Position numbers and translations under genes: made by a program | Shown: positions 17,512 to 26,495 of the stretch, piece after piece | Numbering within the stretch: the stretch's first letter is position 1 | How the letters are laid out: each line of letters opens with the position of its first letter | NCBI RefSeq assembly: GCF_019801965.1 | Contig: NZ_JAHVIA010000009.1 | Location: 62,001-126,000 of the forward strand | Direction of reading: 5' to 3' | DNA: 64,000 nucleotides | Source of the DNA: Salipiger bermudensis | Lineage (GTDB): Bacteria; Pseudomonadota; Alphaproteobacteria; Rhodobacterales; Rhodobacteraceae | The notes under the pieces: generated by a model | The model's database searches: none | What the model saw: the letters and a program-made list of their open reading frames with translations, nothing else | Told to the model about the DNA's origin: nothing

Positions 17512-18513
17512 ATGACGATCAAGACCAAGGTGATGACGGTGCTGGGCACCGCCCTGGCCCTCGCGGCGGCGCCGCTGGCGGCCGAGACCCTGCGGCTGGG
17601 CGATTTCCAGTCGACGACGCATATCGTGTCGGTCGAGGGCACGACGAAGTGGATGGCGGCGGTGGAGGAGGCCACCGGCGGCGAGATCAGCTTCGAGCAT
17701 TTCCCCTCGCAGCAGGCGGCCAAGTCCAAGGCCCAGCTCGACGCGGTCAACAACGGCATCCTCGATGCCGCGCTCCTGGGTACCCCCTACCATGCCGACG
17801 TGCTGCCGCTGAATTCGGTGGTGGCGCTGCCGGGCTATTACGGCTCCGCCGCCGAGGGCACCCAAGCGCTGCAGACCATGCTCGAGGCCGGCCCGCTGCG
17901 CGACGAGTTCCTCGCCGCAGGGGTGACACCGATCTTCGGCTTCGTGCTGCCGCCCTACCAGGTGCTCGCCAAGACACGCCTCGGCATGCCCGCCGACTGG
18001 GCCTCGCAGGACATCCGCACCTCCGGCTCGACCCAGGCGATGACCGCGCGCAGCCTTGGCGGCGTCGGCATCTCGATCCCCGGCCCCGAGGTCTATACCG
18101 CCGTCGAGCGCGGTCGGCTCGACGCCGTGCTGTTCCCGCTCGCCTCGGTGCCCGGCTACAAGCTCAACGAGGTGGTCAGCCACATCTCGACCAACGGCTC
18201 CTTCGGCGGCTACAGCTTCGTCATGGTGATCCGCAGCGATCTGTTCGACGGGCTGCCCGAAGAGACTCGGGCCAAGCTGGTCAGCCTCGGAGCCGAGACC
18301 GCGGCGCATGTGGCCGAGGCGCAGGATGCCTCCGTCGCCGGGCTCATCGAGCAGTGGAAATCCGAGGGCATCGACACCTACAGCTTCTCCGAGGACGAGC
18401 TCGCCGCGGTGACCGAGGCGGTCAGCGCCGTCAGCACCGACTGGGTCGCGCGCATCGATCATGACGGTGCCGCCTCGGTGCTCGAGACCTACAGCGAACT
18501 GACCGGCCACTGA
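17512..18513 (+). CDS. TRAP transporter substrate-binding protein, DctP
   Basis: A 333-residue periplasmic receptor with a Sec signal peptide (about 1-24, ending LAAET). DctP features include the early KAQLDAVNNGILDAALLGT segment and the Arg in the SGSTQAMTARSLGGVGISIPGPEVYTAVERGRLDAVLFPL region that normally clamps the ligand carboxylate. It lies between the two permease genes, with GGAGGAG upstream of ATG 17512. Expression relative to the next gene is probably set by the hairpin at 18632. Confidence 0.9.
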   Translation: MTIKTKVMTVLGTALALAAAPLAAETLRLGDFQSTTHIVSVEGTTKWMAAVEEATGGEISFEHFPSQQAAKSKAQLDAVNNGILDAALLGTPYHADVLPLNSVVALPGYYGSAAEGTQALQTMLEAGPLRDEFLAAGVTPIFGFVLPPYQVLAKTRLGMPADWASQDIRTSGSTQAMTARSLGGVGISIPGPEVYTAVERGRLDAVLFPLASVPGYKLNEVVSHISTNGSFGGYSFVMVIRSDLFDGLPEETRAKLVSLGAETAAHVAEAQDASVAGLIEQWKSEGIDTYSFSEDELAAVTEAVSAVSTDWVARIDHDGAASVLETYSELTGH

Positions 18514-18631
18514 GCCGCAGCGTTCCGCCCCAAGCAAGACGACCTCCGGGGAGGTTTCGGAGCCCCCCTTCCGAGGCAAGGTCCAGAGTCCGGGCAAGAC
18601 CCGAACAAGGACCGGGGCACGACGATCCAGA

Positions 18632-18660
18632 GGGCAGCCGCCAAAGCCGCGCGGCTGCCC
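18632..18660 (+). promoter_or_regulatory. Intercistronic hairpin between dctP and dctM
   Basis: In the 174-bp gap GGGCAGCCGC and GCGGCTGCCC form a perfect 10-bp stem with a 9-nt loop. It has no T-tract, so it is more likely a partial terminator or mRNA stabiliser keeping binding protein in excess than a full stop. Confidence 0.55.
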
Positions 18661-18687
18661 GATCCTCAAGACGCGCACGGACCCTTC

Positions 18688-19980
18688 ATGCTGACCTTCT
18701 TCGCCATCCTGCTGCTGCTCGCCACCCTGATGGTGTTCCGCGTGCCGATCGCCTTCGCCATGGGCATCGCCGGCAGCGTCGGTCTCGCCGCCCAGCTGGG
18801 CACCCGCCCGGCGCTGGCGGTGCTCGAACGCACCTTCTTCGACACCTCGGCCTCGTTCATCCTCGTGGCCATCCCGCTGTTCATCCTGATGGCGGAGCTG
18901 CTGACCGCCGGAGATGTCACCCGCCGCGCCATCGTCGCCTGCCAGCGCTGGATCGGCCACGTCAAGGGCGGGCTCGCCATCGCCACCGTCGCAGCCTCGG
19001 TGATCCTCGCCGCTCTGGTCGGCAGCTCGACCGCCTCGACCGCCGCGATGGCCGCCTCCGCCTTCCCCGAGATGCGCGCCCACAGGTATTCCGACCGCCT
19101 CGCGGCGGCGGTGGTCAGCGTCGGCGGCACGCTCGCCGTGGTGGTGCCGCCCTCGATCGTGCTGGTGGTCTACGGCGTGCTGACCGAGACCTCGATCGGC
19201 AAGCTGTTCATCGCCGGCATCCTGCCCGGCGTCCTGACTGCGGCAGGGCTCGCGCTGGTGATCAAGATCATCGCCCAGACCACCGACCAGGCGCCGAAGG
19301 GCGACCCGTTCGAGCTCAAGGGCGCGCTGCGCCAGAGCGTTCACGTGATCCCGATGGTGATCCTGCTGCTGGCGGTGATCGGGGCGATCTATGGCGGGCT
19401 CGCCTCGCCCTCGGAGGCGGCGGCGCTCGGGGTCATGGGCTCGCTGATCATCGTGATGCTGCAGCGCACGCTGAACTTCGTGCAGTTCGGCACCTCGGTG
19501 AGCCGCGCCATCCGCGCCACGGTGATGATCGTGGCCATCGTGGCCTGTTCGGCGATCTTCTCCAACTACCTCGCCTTCACCCGCATCACCCATGCCATGC
19601 TGGAATTCGTCGCCACCACCGAGATGCCGCGCGAGGCGATCATGGCGATCATCATCCTCGTGCTGCTGGTCATGGGCATGTTCATGGACCAGCTGGCGAT
19701 CCTGTCGCTGGCGATGCCGCTGGCCTTCCCGACCGCGATGGCGATGGGCTACGACCCGGTCTGGTTCGGCATCGTGGTGACCAAGACCGTCGAGATCGGC
19801 CTGCTGACGCCCCCCCTGGGGCTCAATGCCTACGTCGCGGCGGCGCAGACCCGGGTGCCGCTCGGCACGATCTTCCGCGGCATCCTGCCCTTCCTCGGCA
19901 TGGAGATCATCGTGCTGGTGCTGCTGCTCTCCTTCCCGCAGATCACCCTGTTCCTGCCCGAGCTGATGATGTCGCGCTAA
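18688..19980 (+). CDS. TRAP transporter large permease, DctM
   Basis: A 430-residue channel subunit of the TRAP importer, with about 12 hydrophobic helices. The family motifs are seen in FILVAIPLFILMAELLTAGDVTRR, GGLAIATVAASVILAALVGSSTASTAAM, VPPSIVLVVYGVLTETSIGKLFIAGILPG and GLLTPPLGLNAYV. It completes the DctQ-P-M transporter and ends the operon; a terminator follows. Confidence 0.92.
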   Translation: MLTFFAILLLLATLMVFRVPIAFAMGIAGSVGLAAQLGTRPALAVLERTFFDTSASFILVAIPLFILMAELLTAGDVTRRAIVACQRWIGHVKGGLAIATVAASVILAALVGSSTASTAAMAASAFPEMRAHRYSDRLAAAVVSVGGTLAVVVPPSIVLVVYGVLTETSIGKLFIAGILPGVLTAAGLALVIKIIAQTTDQAPKGDPFELKGALRQSVHVIPMVILLLAVIGAIYGGLASPSEAAALGVMGSLIIVMLQRTLNFVQFGTSVSRAIRATVMIVAIVACSAIFSNYLAFTRITHAMLEFVATTEMPREAIMAIIILVLLVMGMFMDQLAILSLAMPLAFPTAMAMGYDPVWFGIVVTKTVEIGLLTPPLGLNAYVAAAQTRVPLGTIFRGILPFLGMEIIVLVLLLSFPQITLFLPELMMSR

Positions 19981-20002
19981 GCCGCCCGGCAGCCCCGAGA
20001 CA

Positions 20003-20032
20003 AGACCGGCCAGCCCAACCTCTGGCCGGCCT
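20003..20032 (+). terminator. Terminator after dctM
   Basis: CCGGCCAG and CTGGCCGG pair perfectly across an 8-nt loop, with extra pairing beyond a single mismatch. It starts 23 bp after the dctM stop. There is no T-run. Confidence 0.6.
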
Positions 20033-20111
20033 CTCCGCCCTGTCCCGCGCGCCCAGACCCCATCCGGTGCCAACAAGCCGGCCTCCCCCAATCCGCACAG
20101 CCTCGCCCCCT

Positions 20112-20174
20112 TCTCTGGTTGAAAAATACCTCGGGGGAGACGCAGCTCTGCTGCGGCGGGGGCAGCGCCCCTTA
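20112..20174. repeat. Dispersed double-hairpin repeat, copy 1
   Basis: An element of about 60 bp: TTCTCTGGTTGAAAAATA, a CGGGGGAG block, hairpin CGCAG/CTGCG, then GGGGC-AGC-GCCCC. It aligns over its full length with the sequence at 31931-31992, with compensatory stem changes. It lies in a 620-bp gene-free gap. Confidence 0.7.
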
Positions 20175-20558
20175 ACCGGCTGTCGCTTGCACTGCATTTG
20201 GCGCAATGCCGGATGCGCTTCTAGCCCGCCAAAATGGGCGCAGGCCAGGAGCACCCGGCCTTACCGGCTCTTCGTGCCATGGAGACATTCCAAGGTTGAT
20301 CTGGCAGCACATCGAGTCAAATCGCGCGAGGCAGCGCATCCACATCGCAGCTGGCCGAGCCAGATGGCCTCTGCTCATCTGGCCGTCAAGTCGCACACGG
20401 AAAACGACACGGGGCAGCGCTTTGCAGACAGCGCGCCTGTCGCATCGGCGGCAGCGCTTTGACGCGGGTAGAGCGCATCGAGAGCGGCGAGTGCCGAAGA
20501 ACCGATGCCCATAGGGATGTCCTGTCGAACCTCAGGCAGCGCGCGGCATATCAGATGA
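20175..20558. other. Gene-free stretch between the TRAP operon and fdhA
   Basis: The 384 bp contain short overlapping reading frames with no recognisable motif, no ribosome binding sites and no strong hairpin. I see nothing functional here. Confidence 0.5.
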
Positions 20559-20580
20559 CCGCCGCCCCTTGGGGCGACGG
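20559..20580 (-). terminator. Terminator after fdhA
   Basis: CCGCCGCCCC and GGGGCGACGG form a 10-bp stem (one G-T pair) with a minimal loop, 23 bp beyond the fdhA stop on the minus strand. Confidence 0.45.
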
Positions 20581-20602
20581 CCTGACGCTTGCGGAAAGGG
20601 GA

Positions 20603-21784
20603 TCAGGACGCGAGCATACCGTGCGGATCGAGGACGAACTTCTTCGCGACACCGCTATCAAAGCTCTTGTAGCCCTCCGCAGCCTGATCCAGCGGCATGA
20701 TCGTTGCATTGACGATGTCCGCGATCGGCAGGCGGTCGTGCAGGATCGCCTGCATGAGCTGGCGGTTGTATCTCAGCACAGGCGTCTGACCGGTGTGGAA
20801 GCTCTGAGCCTTGGCCCAGCCCAGGCCAAACCGCATCGACAGGTTGCCGGATTTCGCGGCGTCGTCGACCGCGCCGGGATCCTCGGTGACGTATAGCCCG
20901 GGAATGCCGATCCCGCCCGCGACGCGGGTAATTTCCATCATCTGGTTCAACACGATGGCCGGTTGCTCGCCGCCCGAATGGCCGCGCGCCTCGAAGCCGA
21001 CCGCGTCGATCGCCGCGTCAACCTCGGGAGAGCCGGTGATCTCCGCGATCATCTCTGGCAGGTTGTCGCCCTTCGACAGGTCGACCGGTGTGAAACCAAC
21101 CTTGGCCGCGTGGTCGAGACGCTCCTTGTTGAAGTCGCCGATCATCACCACCGCGGCGCCGAGGATGCGCGCCGAGGCCGCCGCCGCGAGGCCCACGGGG
21201 CCTGCACCCGCGACATAGACGATGGACCCGACGCCGACACCCGCCTGCAGGGCGCCGTGGAATCCGGTGGGCAGGATGTCCGACAGCATGGTCAGGTCGC
21301 GGATCTTGGCCAGCGCCTGATCCCGGTCCGGGAACTTCAGCAGGTTGAAATCCGCGTAGGGCACCGTGACATAGCGGGCCTGACCGCCGATCCAGCCGCC
21401 CATGTCGACATACCCATAGGCTCCGCCCGCGCGCTCCGGGTTCACCGTCAGGCAGACGCCCGTGTCCCCCTCGCGGCAGCACCGGCAGCGGCCGCAGGCC
21501 ACGTTGAACGGGACGGAGACGACATCCCCGACCGTCAGCATTTCGACATCGGACCCGATCTCGATCACCTCCCCCGTGATCTCGTGACCGAGCACGAGGC
21601 CCGGCTCGGCGGTCGTGCGCCCGCGCACCATGTGCTGGTCGGAGCCGCAGATATTCGTCGAAATGACCTTCAGGATGACCGCGTGCTCCAGTTTGCGCCC
21701 ATCCGGCGCCTGAAGTTTCGGATCGTCGATCTTCTGAACCTCGACTGACCCAGGGCCAGTGTACACAACCCCGATATTGCTCAT
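20603..21784 (-). CDS. fdhA: Glutathione-independent formaldehyde dehydrogenase
   Basis: Zinc-dependent, NAD-linked medium-chain dehydrogenase of the Pseudomonas putida FdhA type (also active as a dismutase); 393 residues. The catalytic zinc site is in STNICGSDQHMVRG and GLVLGHEITGEV, the structural zinc cysteines in FNVACGRCRCCREGDTGVC, and the Rossmann motif in VYVAGAGPVGLAAAASA. The long insertion and the MSNIGVVYTGPGSVEVQ start are diagnostic against ordinary alcohol dehydrogenases. GGAGGAG lies before ATG 21784. It is monocistronic. Confidence 0.92.
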   Translation of the reverse strand: MSNIGVVYTGPGSVEVQKIDDPKLQAPDGRKLEHAVILKVISTNICGSDQHMVRGRTTAEPGLVLGHEITGEVIEIGSDVEMLTVGDVVSVPFNVACGRCRCCREGDTGVCLTVNPERAGGAYGYVDMGGWIGGQARYVTVPYADFNLLKFPDRDQALAKIRDLTMLSDILPTGFHGALQAGVGVGSIVYVAGAGPVGLAAAASARILGAAVVMIGDFNKERLDHAAKVGFTPVDLSKGDNLPEMIAEITGSPEVDAAIDAVGFEARGHSGGEQPAIVLNQMMEITRVAGGIGIPGLYVTEDPGAVDDAAKSGNLSMRFGLGWAKAQSFHTGQTPVLRYNRQLMQAILHDRLPIADIVNATIMPLDQAAEGYKSFDSGVAKKFVLDPHGMLAS

Positions 21785-22030
21785 GTGCGTCTCCTCCATA
21801 GATCTTGCACAGGCGAGGCGCCTCATGTCGGCATGCGAAGGCATGCAGGGCCTCGTTCGCCGGATGCTATCCTTGGCGATCCGGATCACATGGCGGGAAG
21901 CGACCTCGCCGCGAACGCCCGCGACAGAACGAGTTTTCGTGACCCCGAGGCCATCACCCGAGCGTCCGCACCCAACCCCGTGCAGAGGATCGCCCGAGCG
22001 CTGCGCATCTCCGAGCGCCGGGCAGGATCG

Positions 22031-22495
22031 TCAGCCCCGACCGCGATAGGGCGGAACGCCCTGATCGGGAATCCACACGTCTCGTGGTATGGCACCGGTT
22101 TGCCAGAACACGTCGATCGGAATTCCGCCGCGCGGATACCAGTAGCCGCCGATCCGCAGCCAATCGGGCTCGAGGAAGTCCACCAGCCGGCGTGCAATCG
22201 AGATGGTGCAATCCTCGTGGAATGCGCCGTGATTGCGGAACGACGTGAGGAAGAGCTTGAGCGATTTCGACTCCACCAGCCAAGCGCCGGGAACGTAGTC
22301 GATGACCAGATGCGCGAAGTCGGGCTGCCCGGTCATCGGGCAGAGCGAGGTGAATTCGGGCGCGGTGAAACGCACGTTGTACTGAACGTCCGCCTGCGGG
22401 TTGGCCACCCGTTCCAGCTCGGCCGTCTCGGGGCTTTCGGGAATGCGCGTCTCGCCGCCGAGCTGCTTGAGGTTGCTGTAGATCGTGTCGGTCAT
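22031..22495 (-). CDS. queF: NADPH-dependent preQ0 reductase QueF
   Basis: Reduces 7-cyano-7-deazaguanine (preQ0) to preQ1, the last pathway step before insertion into tRNA. The 154-residue product is the short, single-domain QueF. It has the nucleophilic Cys in [13 protein letters not shown] and the family motif [22 protein letters not shown]. It is the last gene of queC-queD-queE-queF, 17 bp after queE, so all four respond to the riboswitch upstream of queC. Confidence 0.95.
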   Translation of the reverse strand: MTDTIYSNLKQLGGETRIPESPETAELERVANPQADVQYNVRFTAPEFTSLCPMTGQPDFAHLVIDYVPGAWLVESKSLKLFLTSFRNHGAFHEDCTISIARRLVDFLEPDWLRIGGYWYPRGGIPIDVFWQTGAIPRDVWIPDQGVPPYRGRG

Positions 22496-22512
22496 GAAAT
22501 CTCTCCGGAAGA

Positions 22513-23223
22513 TCAGACGCCGCGCTTGTTGCCCCAAATCAGGACATGGAGCTGCGGCAGGATGCGGGGCGCGAACCAGCGGTCCGCCATCGCGGTCTCG
22601 GTCAGCCAGCCAAGCCGGTCGGCGAGCGCCTGCGGATCGACCGGCACCGCCGGATCGACCTCGGGATTGCCGGGCTGCAGGAAGAGCGGCAGCTCGGGGT
22701 GGCGGCTGTGCGCGTCCTTCGCCCATTCGTAGTCGGGCTGGTCGAAGATGACGATCTTCATCACCGTCTCGCGGGCTCCGCGACCCGCTTCGACGCACTG
22801 CGCGAAGAGGCTCCAGTCGACCGTCTCGCCGCTGGACGGCGGCTTCGGCGACAGGACCAGCGTATCGAGATCCGAGAACCACGCCCGCGGCACCGACCCC
22901 TGGGTTTCACAGGCAAAACGGTAGCCCGCGGCGCGCCCCATCGCGATGAGCGGACCGAAATCCTGGATCGCCGGGTTGCCGCCACTGATCGAGACGGTGA
23001 TGGGCTGCCCGTCGGACAGGCGGCGCAGCTCTGCCCAGATCGCGTCGGGCGTCATTGCAGCCCACTGGTGGCGATAGGCGCTCTCCACCGCGTGCAGACT
23101 ATCGCACCACGAACAGCGGTAATCGCACCCGCCGGCACGCACGAAGAGTGTCGGCTCGCCGATCAGCGCGCCTTCGCCCTGGATCGTCGGGCCGAAGATT
23201 TCGGCAATGCGAAGGGTCGTCAT
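22513..23223 (-). CDS. queE: 7-carboxy-7-deazaguanine synthase QueE (radical SAM)
   Basis: Radical-SAM enzyme that contracts 6-carboxytetrahydropterin to 7-carboxy-7-deazaguanine. The 236-residue protein starts with [21 protein letters not shown] and has the [4Fe-4S] motif CDYRCSWC (CxxxCxxC), followed by SISGGNPA, the glycine-rich SAM-binding segment. Its ATG overlaps the stop of queD by 4 bp, so translation is coupled. Confidence 0.95.
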   Translation of the reverse strand: MTTLRIAEIFGPTIQGEGALIGEPTLFVRAGGCDYRCSWCDSLHAVESAYRHQWAAMTPDAIWAELRRLSDGQPITVSISGGNPAIQDFGPLIAMGRAAGYRFACETQGSVPRAWFSDLDTLVLSPKPPSSGETVDWSLFAQCVEAGRGARETVMKIVIFDQPDYEWAKDAHSRHPELPLFLQPGNPEVDPAVPVDPQALADRLGWLTETAMADRWFAPRILPQLHVLIWGNKRGV

Positions 23224-23573
23224 GGGCGGTACTCGGCCCAGGTCTTCGGGGTCTCGCTGACCAGAACGGCGCTGGTCTCCGGCCACCGAGCCTTGCACCA
23301 GTCATGGAAGTGCTTGGCCATGTTCTCGGCGGTCGACGGCATGTCGAGCACATCGTTCAGGTGCCGGTGGTCGAACGTGTCGTCGATATAGCTCTTGAGC
23401 GGCTTGAGATCGTGGTAGTCACGCACGAAGCCGTCCTCGTTGAGCGTCTGCGCAGCCAGCTCCACCACCACGATGTAGTTGTGCCCGTGCAGCCGGGCGC
23501 ATTGGTGGTCGTCGGGCAGATGCGCGAGCTGGTGCGAGGCCGAGAAGTGGAATTCCTTTCGGATGCAGAACAT
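23220..23573 (-). CDS. queD: 6-carboxytetrahydropterin synthase QueD
   Basis: Converts 7,8-dihydroneopterin triphosphate to 6-carboxytetrahydropterin. The protein has 117 residues, the usual size. Zinc-binding histidines are in [10 protein letters not shown] and ARLHGHNY, and the catalytic C-terminal part contains FDHRHLN and PTAEN-like [11 protein letters not shown]. It overlaps queC (upstream) and queE (downstream) by ATGA junctions. Confidence 0.95.
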   Translation of the reverse strand: MFCIRKEFHFSASHQLAHLPDDHQCARLHGHNYIVVVELAAQTLNEDGFVRDYHDLKPLKSYIDDTFDHRHLNDVLDMPSTAENMAKHFHDWCKARWPETSAVLVSETPKTWAEYRP

Positions 23574-24274
23574 CAGCGGGCCTCCCGCTCGGCAACGGCG
23601 CCGGCCCAGAAATCGGGATCGGCATAGGTCGTCGGGTCGGCAATGCCCGCGAGATGGAAGGCTTCGCGCCGCTCGACGCAGGTGCCGCAGCGCCCGCAAT
23701 GAACATCCCCGCCCTTGTAGCAGGACCATGTCTCGACGAAGGGGGCACCGTATTTCGCGCCTTCGATAACGATGTCGGCCTTGGTGCGGTTCACGAACGG
23801 CGTGTAGAGGCGCACGTCAGCATAACCGTCGAGCGCCATACGCTGCATCGCATCAAAGGCCTGCGTGAAGGCGGGACGGCAGTCCGGGTAGATGAAGTGG
23901 TCGCCGCCGTGGACCGCGGTCGCGACGGCATCGTCTCCGTTGGCGGCCGCGACACCGAAGCCGATGGCCAGCATGATCGCGTTGCGGTTCGGCACGACGG
24001 TGATGCGCATCGTCTCTTCGGCGTAGTGCCCATCAGGCACGTCGATGTCATCGGTCAGCGCCGATCCCGTCAGGGCGGCACCAACGGTCCGCATGTCGAT
24101 GAGGTGGTGCGGCACTTCGAGGCGACGCGCGGCCGCGGCGGCGAATTCGAGTTCCTTGCTGTGGCGCTGGCCATAGTCGAAGGACACAAGCCGGGTGAGC
24201 TGATGCTCTTCGGCGATGATGTGGGCGAGCGACACGGAATCGAGTCCGCCCGAGCAGATTACGAGAGTTTTCAT
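23573..24274 (-). CDS. queC: 7-cyano-7-deazaguanine synthase QueC
   Basis: ATP-dependent conversion of the carboxylate to preQ0. The 233-residue enzyme has the PP-loop SGGLDS near the N-terminus, VPNRNAIMLAIG in the centre and the zinc cysteines in SCYKGGDVHCGRCGTC. It is the first gene of the queCDEF operon. Its Shine-Dalgarno region (AAGGG) forms the 3' strand of the preQ1 riboswitch pseudoknot. Confidence 0.95.
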   Translation of the reverse strand: MKTLVICSGGLDSVSLAHIIAEEHQLTRLVSFDYGQRHSKELEFAAAAARRLEVPHHLIDMRTVGAALTGSALTDDIDVPDGHYAEETMRITVVPNRNAIMLAIGFGVAAANGDDAVATAVHGGDHFIYPDCRPAFTQAFDAMQRMALDGYADVRLYTPFVNRTKADIVIEGAKYGAPFVETWSCYKGGDVHCGRCGTCVERREAFHLAGIADPTTYADPDFWAGAVAEREAR

Positions 24275-24280
24275 TCTGGA

Positions 24281-24315
24281 CCCTTGTTTTGTTGACCGGG
24301 TAGGCTGCGACCGGT
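24281..24315 (-). ncRNA. PreQ1-I riboswitch controlling queCDEF
   Basis: On the minus strand a 5-bp P1 stem (ACCGG with CCGGT) encloses TCGCAGCCTAC and is followed by CAACAAAACAAGGG. This is the preQ1-I aptamer, very close to the Thermoanaerobacter tengcongensis example, including its GGGTCGCAG and AACAAAACAAGG segments. The AAGGG at the 3' end is also the ribosome binding site of queC, 6 nt before its ATG. Ligand binding should therefore sequester the site and switch off translation. Confidence 0.9.
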
Positions 24316-24479
24316 GGGGGGCGTGTAGTCGTGATGCCGCGATCACGCAAGAGCACTTCCGGGCGGACCGCGCGGGCCAAGTCTCCTGGCAGCCGCTGTG
24401 TGGCGACATCCAGGTTCGCCCTCCGTCGACAACCTTGCAGCGCTTGCGGCTCTGCGCGGCCATCGGTGAAGCCTGTGGC

Positions 24480-25020
24480 GGAGCGACGTGTCTTGGTCTC
24501 TCAAGCGTGCCGGGGATACGGAACCTGCGGAGAGCGTCCTGCGTCGCTGGATGGGTGAAGCCCCTTCGACACCTGCGATGGCGTTTCCCGAAAGCGGGCA
24601 GCAGCACGCCGAACTGGCGGAGATTGCGGCCCTGAAGAAGGAGGTCGCCAAGCTCAGGAGAGAGCCTGACATACTGAAAAGGCCGCAGCGTTTTTCGCGT
24701 GTGAAGCGACAGGACGGTCGCATTCGTTGCGACGCACAGGGCCCGTCAGCTGGATGTGCGAGATGCTGGGTGTCTACCGGTCAGGATTCCACGCCTAACT
24801 CAAGCGACCGATCAGCGACCGGGCGACCCAGGGCTTGAAGCTCGTCATCGCTCTCGACAGGAGCTTCAAGGCCAGCAATCGCCGCCTACAGCGACCGCCG
24901 CGTCTGGCATGACGTGCCCGAGGAAGAGCGCGCCTTAGGCCCGCACCGGATCGAGCGGCTGATGCGGCAGAATGCTATGAGAGCCCGGCCCGACGCAGCA
25001 TCAGCCGGCCCGCAGCGGAT
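24480..25020 (+). pseudogene. Remnant of an IS3-family transposase (OrfA and OrfB)
   Basis: Broken pieces in one orientation. LRRWMGEA...FPESGQQHAELAEIAALKKEVAKLRREPDILK (about 24537-24684) is the HTH/leucine-zipper end of an IS3 OrfA. After it, out of frame, come GFHA-like residues, then AAYSDRRVWHDV-like sequence and GPHRIERLMRQNAMRARP (about 24940-24990) from the N-terminal part of OrfB. The DDE catalytic core is absent, and several frameshifts and internal deletions are needed to join the parts. No terminal inverted repeats were recognised. The flanking 24316-24479 and 25021-25139 hold nothing I can name. Confidence 0.75.
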
Positions 25021-25139
25021 CGAAGTGCCAGGCCGGCTCGGGCATTCGTGGTGCAAGGTGGTTTCACTCGGTCGGCCGATGCAAAGCGCGGACCGCCCGG
25101 CGGCGGCCGCTTCGACTTCCGGGCCTTCGGAATGAAAGA

Positions 25140-25164
25140 GGGTGCGGCCCGGCAGGCCGCACCC
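25140..25164 (-). terminator. Terminator after the Tat alpha/beta hydrolase
   Basis: A perfect 10-bp stem (GGGTGCGGCC with GGCCGCACCC) with a 5-nt loop, followed on the minus strand by CTCTTTCATT. It lies 20 bp past the stop codon. Confidence 0.75.
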
Positions 25165-25183
25165 CGTCATGCGTCGCGCGTCT

Positions 25184-26272
25184 TCAGGCGAGGTTCTCGC
25201 CGAAAAACGCCTCGAGCTTGTCGAACGGGATGATGTCGACCTGATCGTAGAGATCGACGTGATCCGCACCCTCGATGATCATCAGCTCCTTCGGCTCGGC
25301 CGCAGCGGCCACCGCATCTTCCGAGAAGTAGCGCGAATGCGCCTCGGAGCCTGCGATCACCAGCATCGGACGCGGGCTGATCTCGTCGACATAGGTCAGT
25401 AGCGGCATGTTCATGAAGGACAGCGGGTTGGTCACGGTCCAGCCGTCATTCGAGTTCACCGACCGGGGGTGATAGCCGCGCTCGGGGTCCTTGTAGTAGG
25501 CATGATACATCCGGATCACCGGGTCATCGATCCCGTCGAGGCTGTCCGGCAGACCGCCCGCAAGCGCCGGGCTGTCCGAGGCCGCATCTTCCCAGCGTTG
25601 GCGGCTCATTGCCTCGAGCCCCGCAGCGCGCTGTTCGTCGGTCAGGCTGTCATAGTAGCCCTTCGCCATCACGCGCGACATGTCATACATCGAGGTCGTC
25701 GCGACGGCTTTCACCCGCTTGTCGGCTGCGACCGCGTTCAGCGCCATGCCGCCGAAGCCGCAGATCCCGATGATGCCAAGGCGTTCGCGGTCGACCGCAT
25801 CATGCAGGCCGAGGAAGTCGATCGCGGCCATGAAGTCCTCGGTGTTGATGTCCGGGGAGGCCACCGAGCGCGGCTGACCGCCGCTTTCGCCAACATAGGA
25901 CGGATCGAAGGCCAGCGTCACGAAGCCGCGCTCGGCCATGATCTGGGCGTAGAGACCGGCGGCCTGTTCCTTCACCGCGCCGAAGGGGCCGGCGATGGCG
26001 AGCGCGGGCATCGCGCCATCAAGGCGCTCGGCGGGCATATAGAGATCGCCGACCAGCGTGATGCCATAGCGATTCGTGAACTCGACCTTGGAATGCTCGA
26101 CCGCGTCGCTTTGCGGGAAGGTCTTATCCCACTCGCTGGTCTGGGCGCGCAGCGGCTTGCCAAAGGAAGCCGCGGCGACGGCGGCGGCGCTGACGCCGGC
26201 CATCTTCAGCAGGTTGCGGCGGCGTTCGTTGGGAAGGTCGGTTTCGGCGGAGGTTTGCGGTGTCTCGGTCAT
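25184..26272 (-). CDS. Tat-exported alpha/beta hydrolase (dienelactone-hydrolase-like)
   Basis: A 362-residue protein with a twin-arginine signal (ERRRNLLKMAGVSAAAVAAASF) and an alpha/beta hydrolase domain. The nucleophile elbow reads GICGFGG, so the nucleophile appears to be Cys, as in dienelactone hydrolase, rather than Ser. The catalytic His is probably in EGADHVDLYDQ and the acid residue lies just before it, near IAGSEAHSRYF. It belongs to a poorly characterised YcjY-like group. It is divergent from an MFS transporter and close to a cyclophilin-like protein and an SDR, a neighbourhood suggesting a LysR-controlled accessory cluster. Substrate unknown. Confidence 0.8.
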   Translation of the reverse strand: MTETPQTSAETDLPNERRRNLLKMAGVSAAAVAAASFGKPLRAQTSEWDKTFPQSDAVEHSKVEFTNRYGITLVGDLYMPAERLDGAMPALAIAGPFGAVKEQAAGLYAQIMAERGFVTLAFDPSYVGESGGQPRSVASPDINTEDFMAAIDFLGLHDAVDRERLGIIGICGFGGMALNAVAADKRVKAVATTSMYDMSRVMAKGYYDSLTDEQRAAGLEAMSRQRWEDAASDSPALAGGLPDSLDGIDDPVIRMYHAYYKDPERGYHPRSVNSNDGWTVTNPLSFMNMPLLTYVDEISPRPMLVIAGSEAHSRYFSEDAVAAAAEPKELMIIEGADHVDLYDQVDIIPFDKLEAFFGENLA

Positions 26273-26495
26273 GCGTGATCCCTGTGGTTGCTGTTGCTGC
26301 AACAAAGGTGGGGCGTCGGGACTGCGCGATTAAGACCATGAATCCGCATGTCGTGATGAGGGCTTCTCATGAATGAGGCCGGTGCCGAGACGGCCCTCTG
26401 ACCCATTTCACACATCACTGCATGCAAGATTCACGCATAATCGCGCGCTGCGCCGCCGGATAGAAGAGCGGGAAGACAAACCGACGGAGCAGGCT

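Noticed and set aside
17398-20091. 897-codon open frame on the minus strand
   Set aside because: It is the antisense of dctP and dctM, which are unmistakable TRAP genes on the plus strand.
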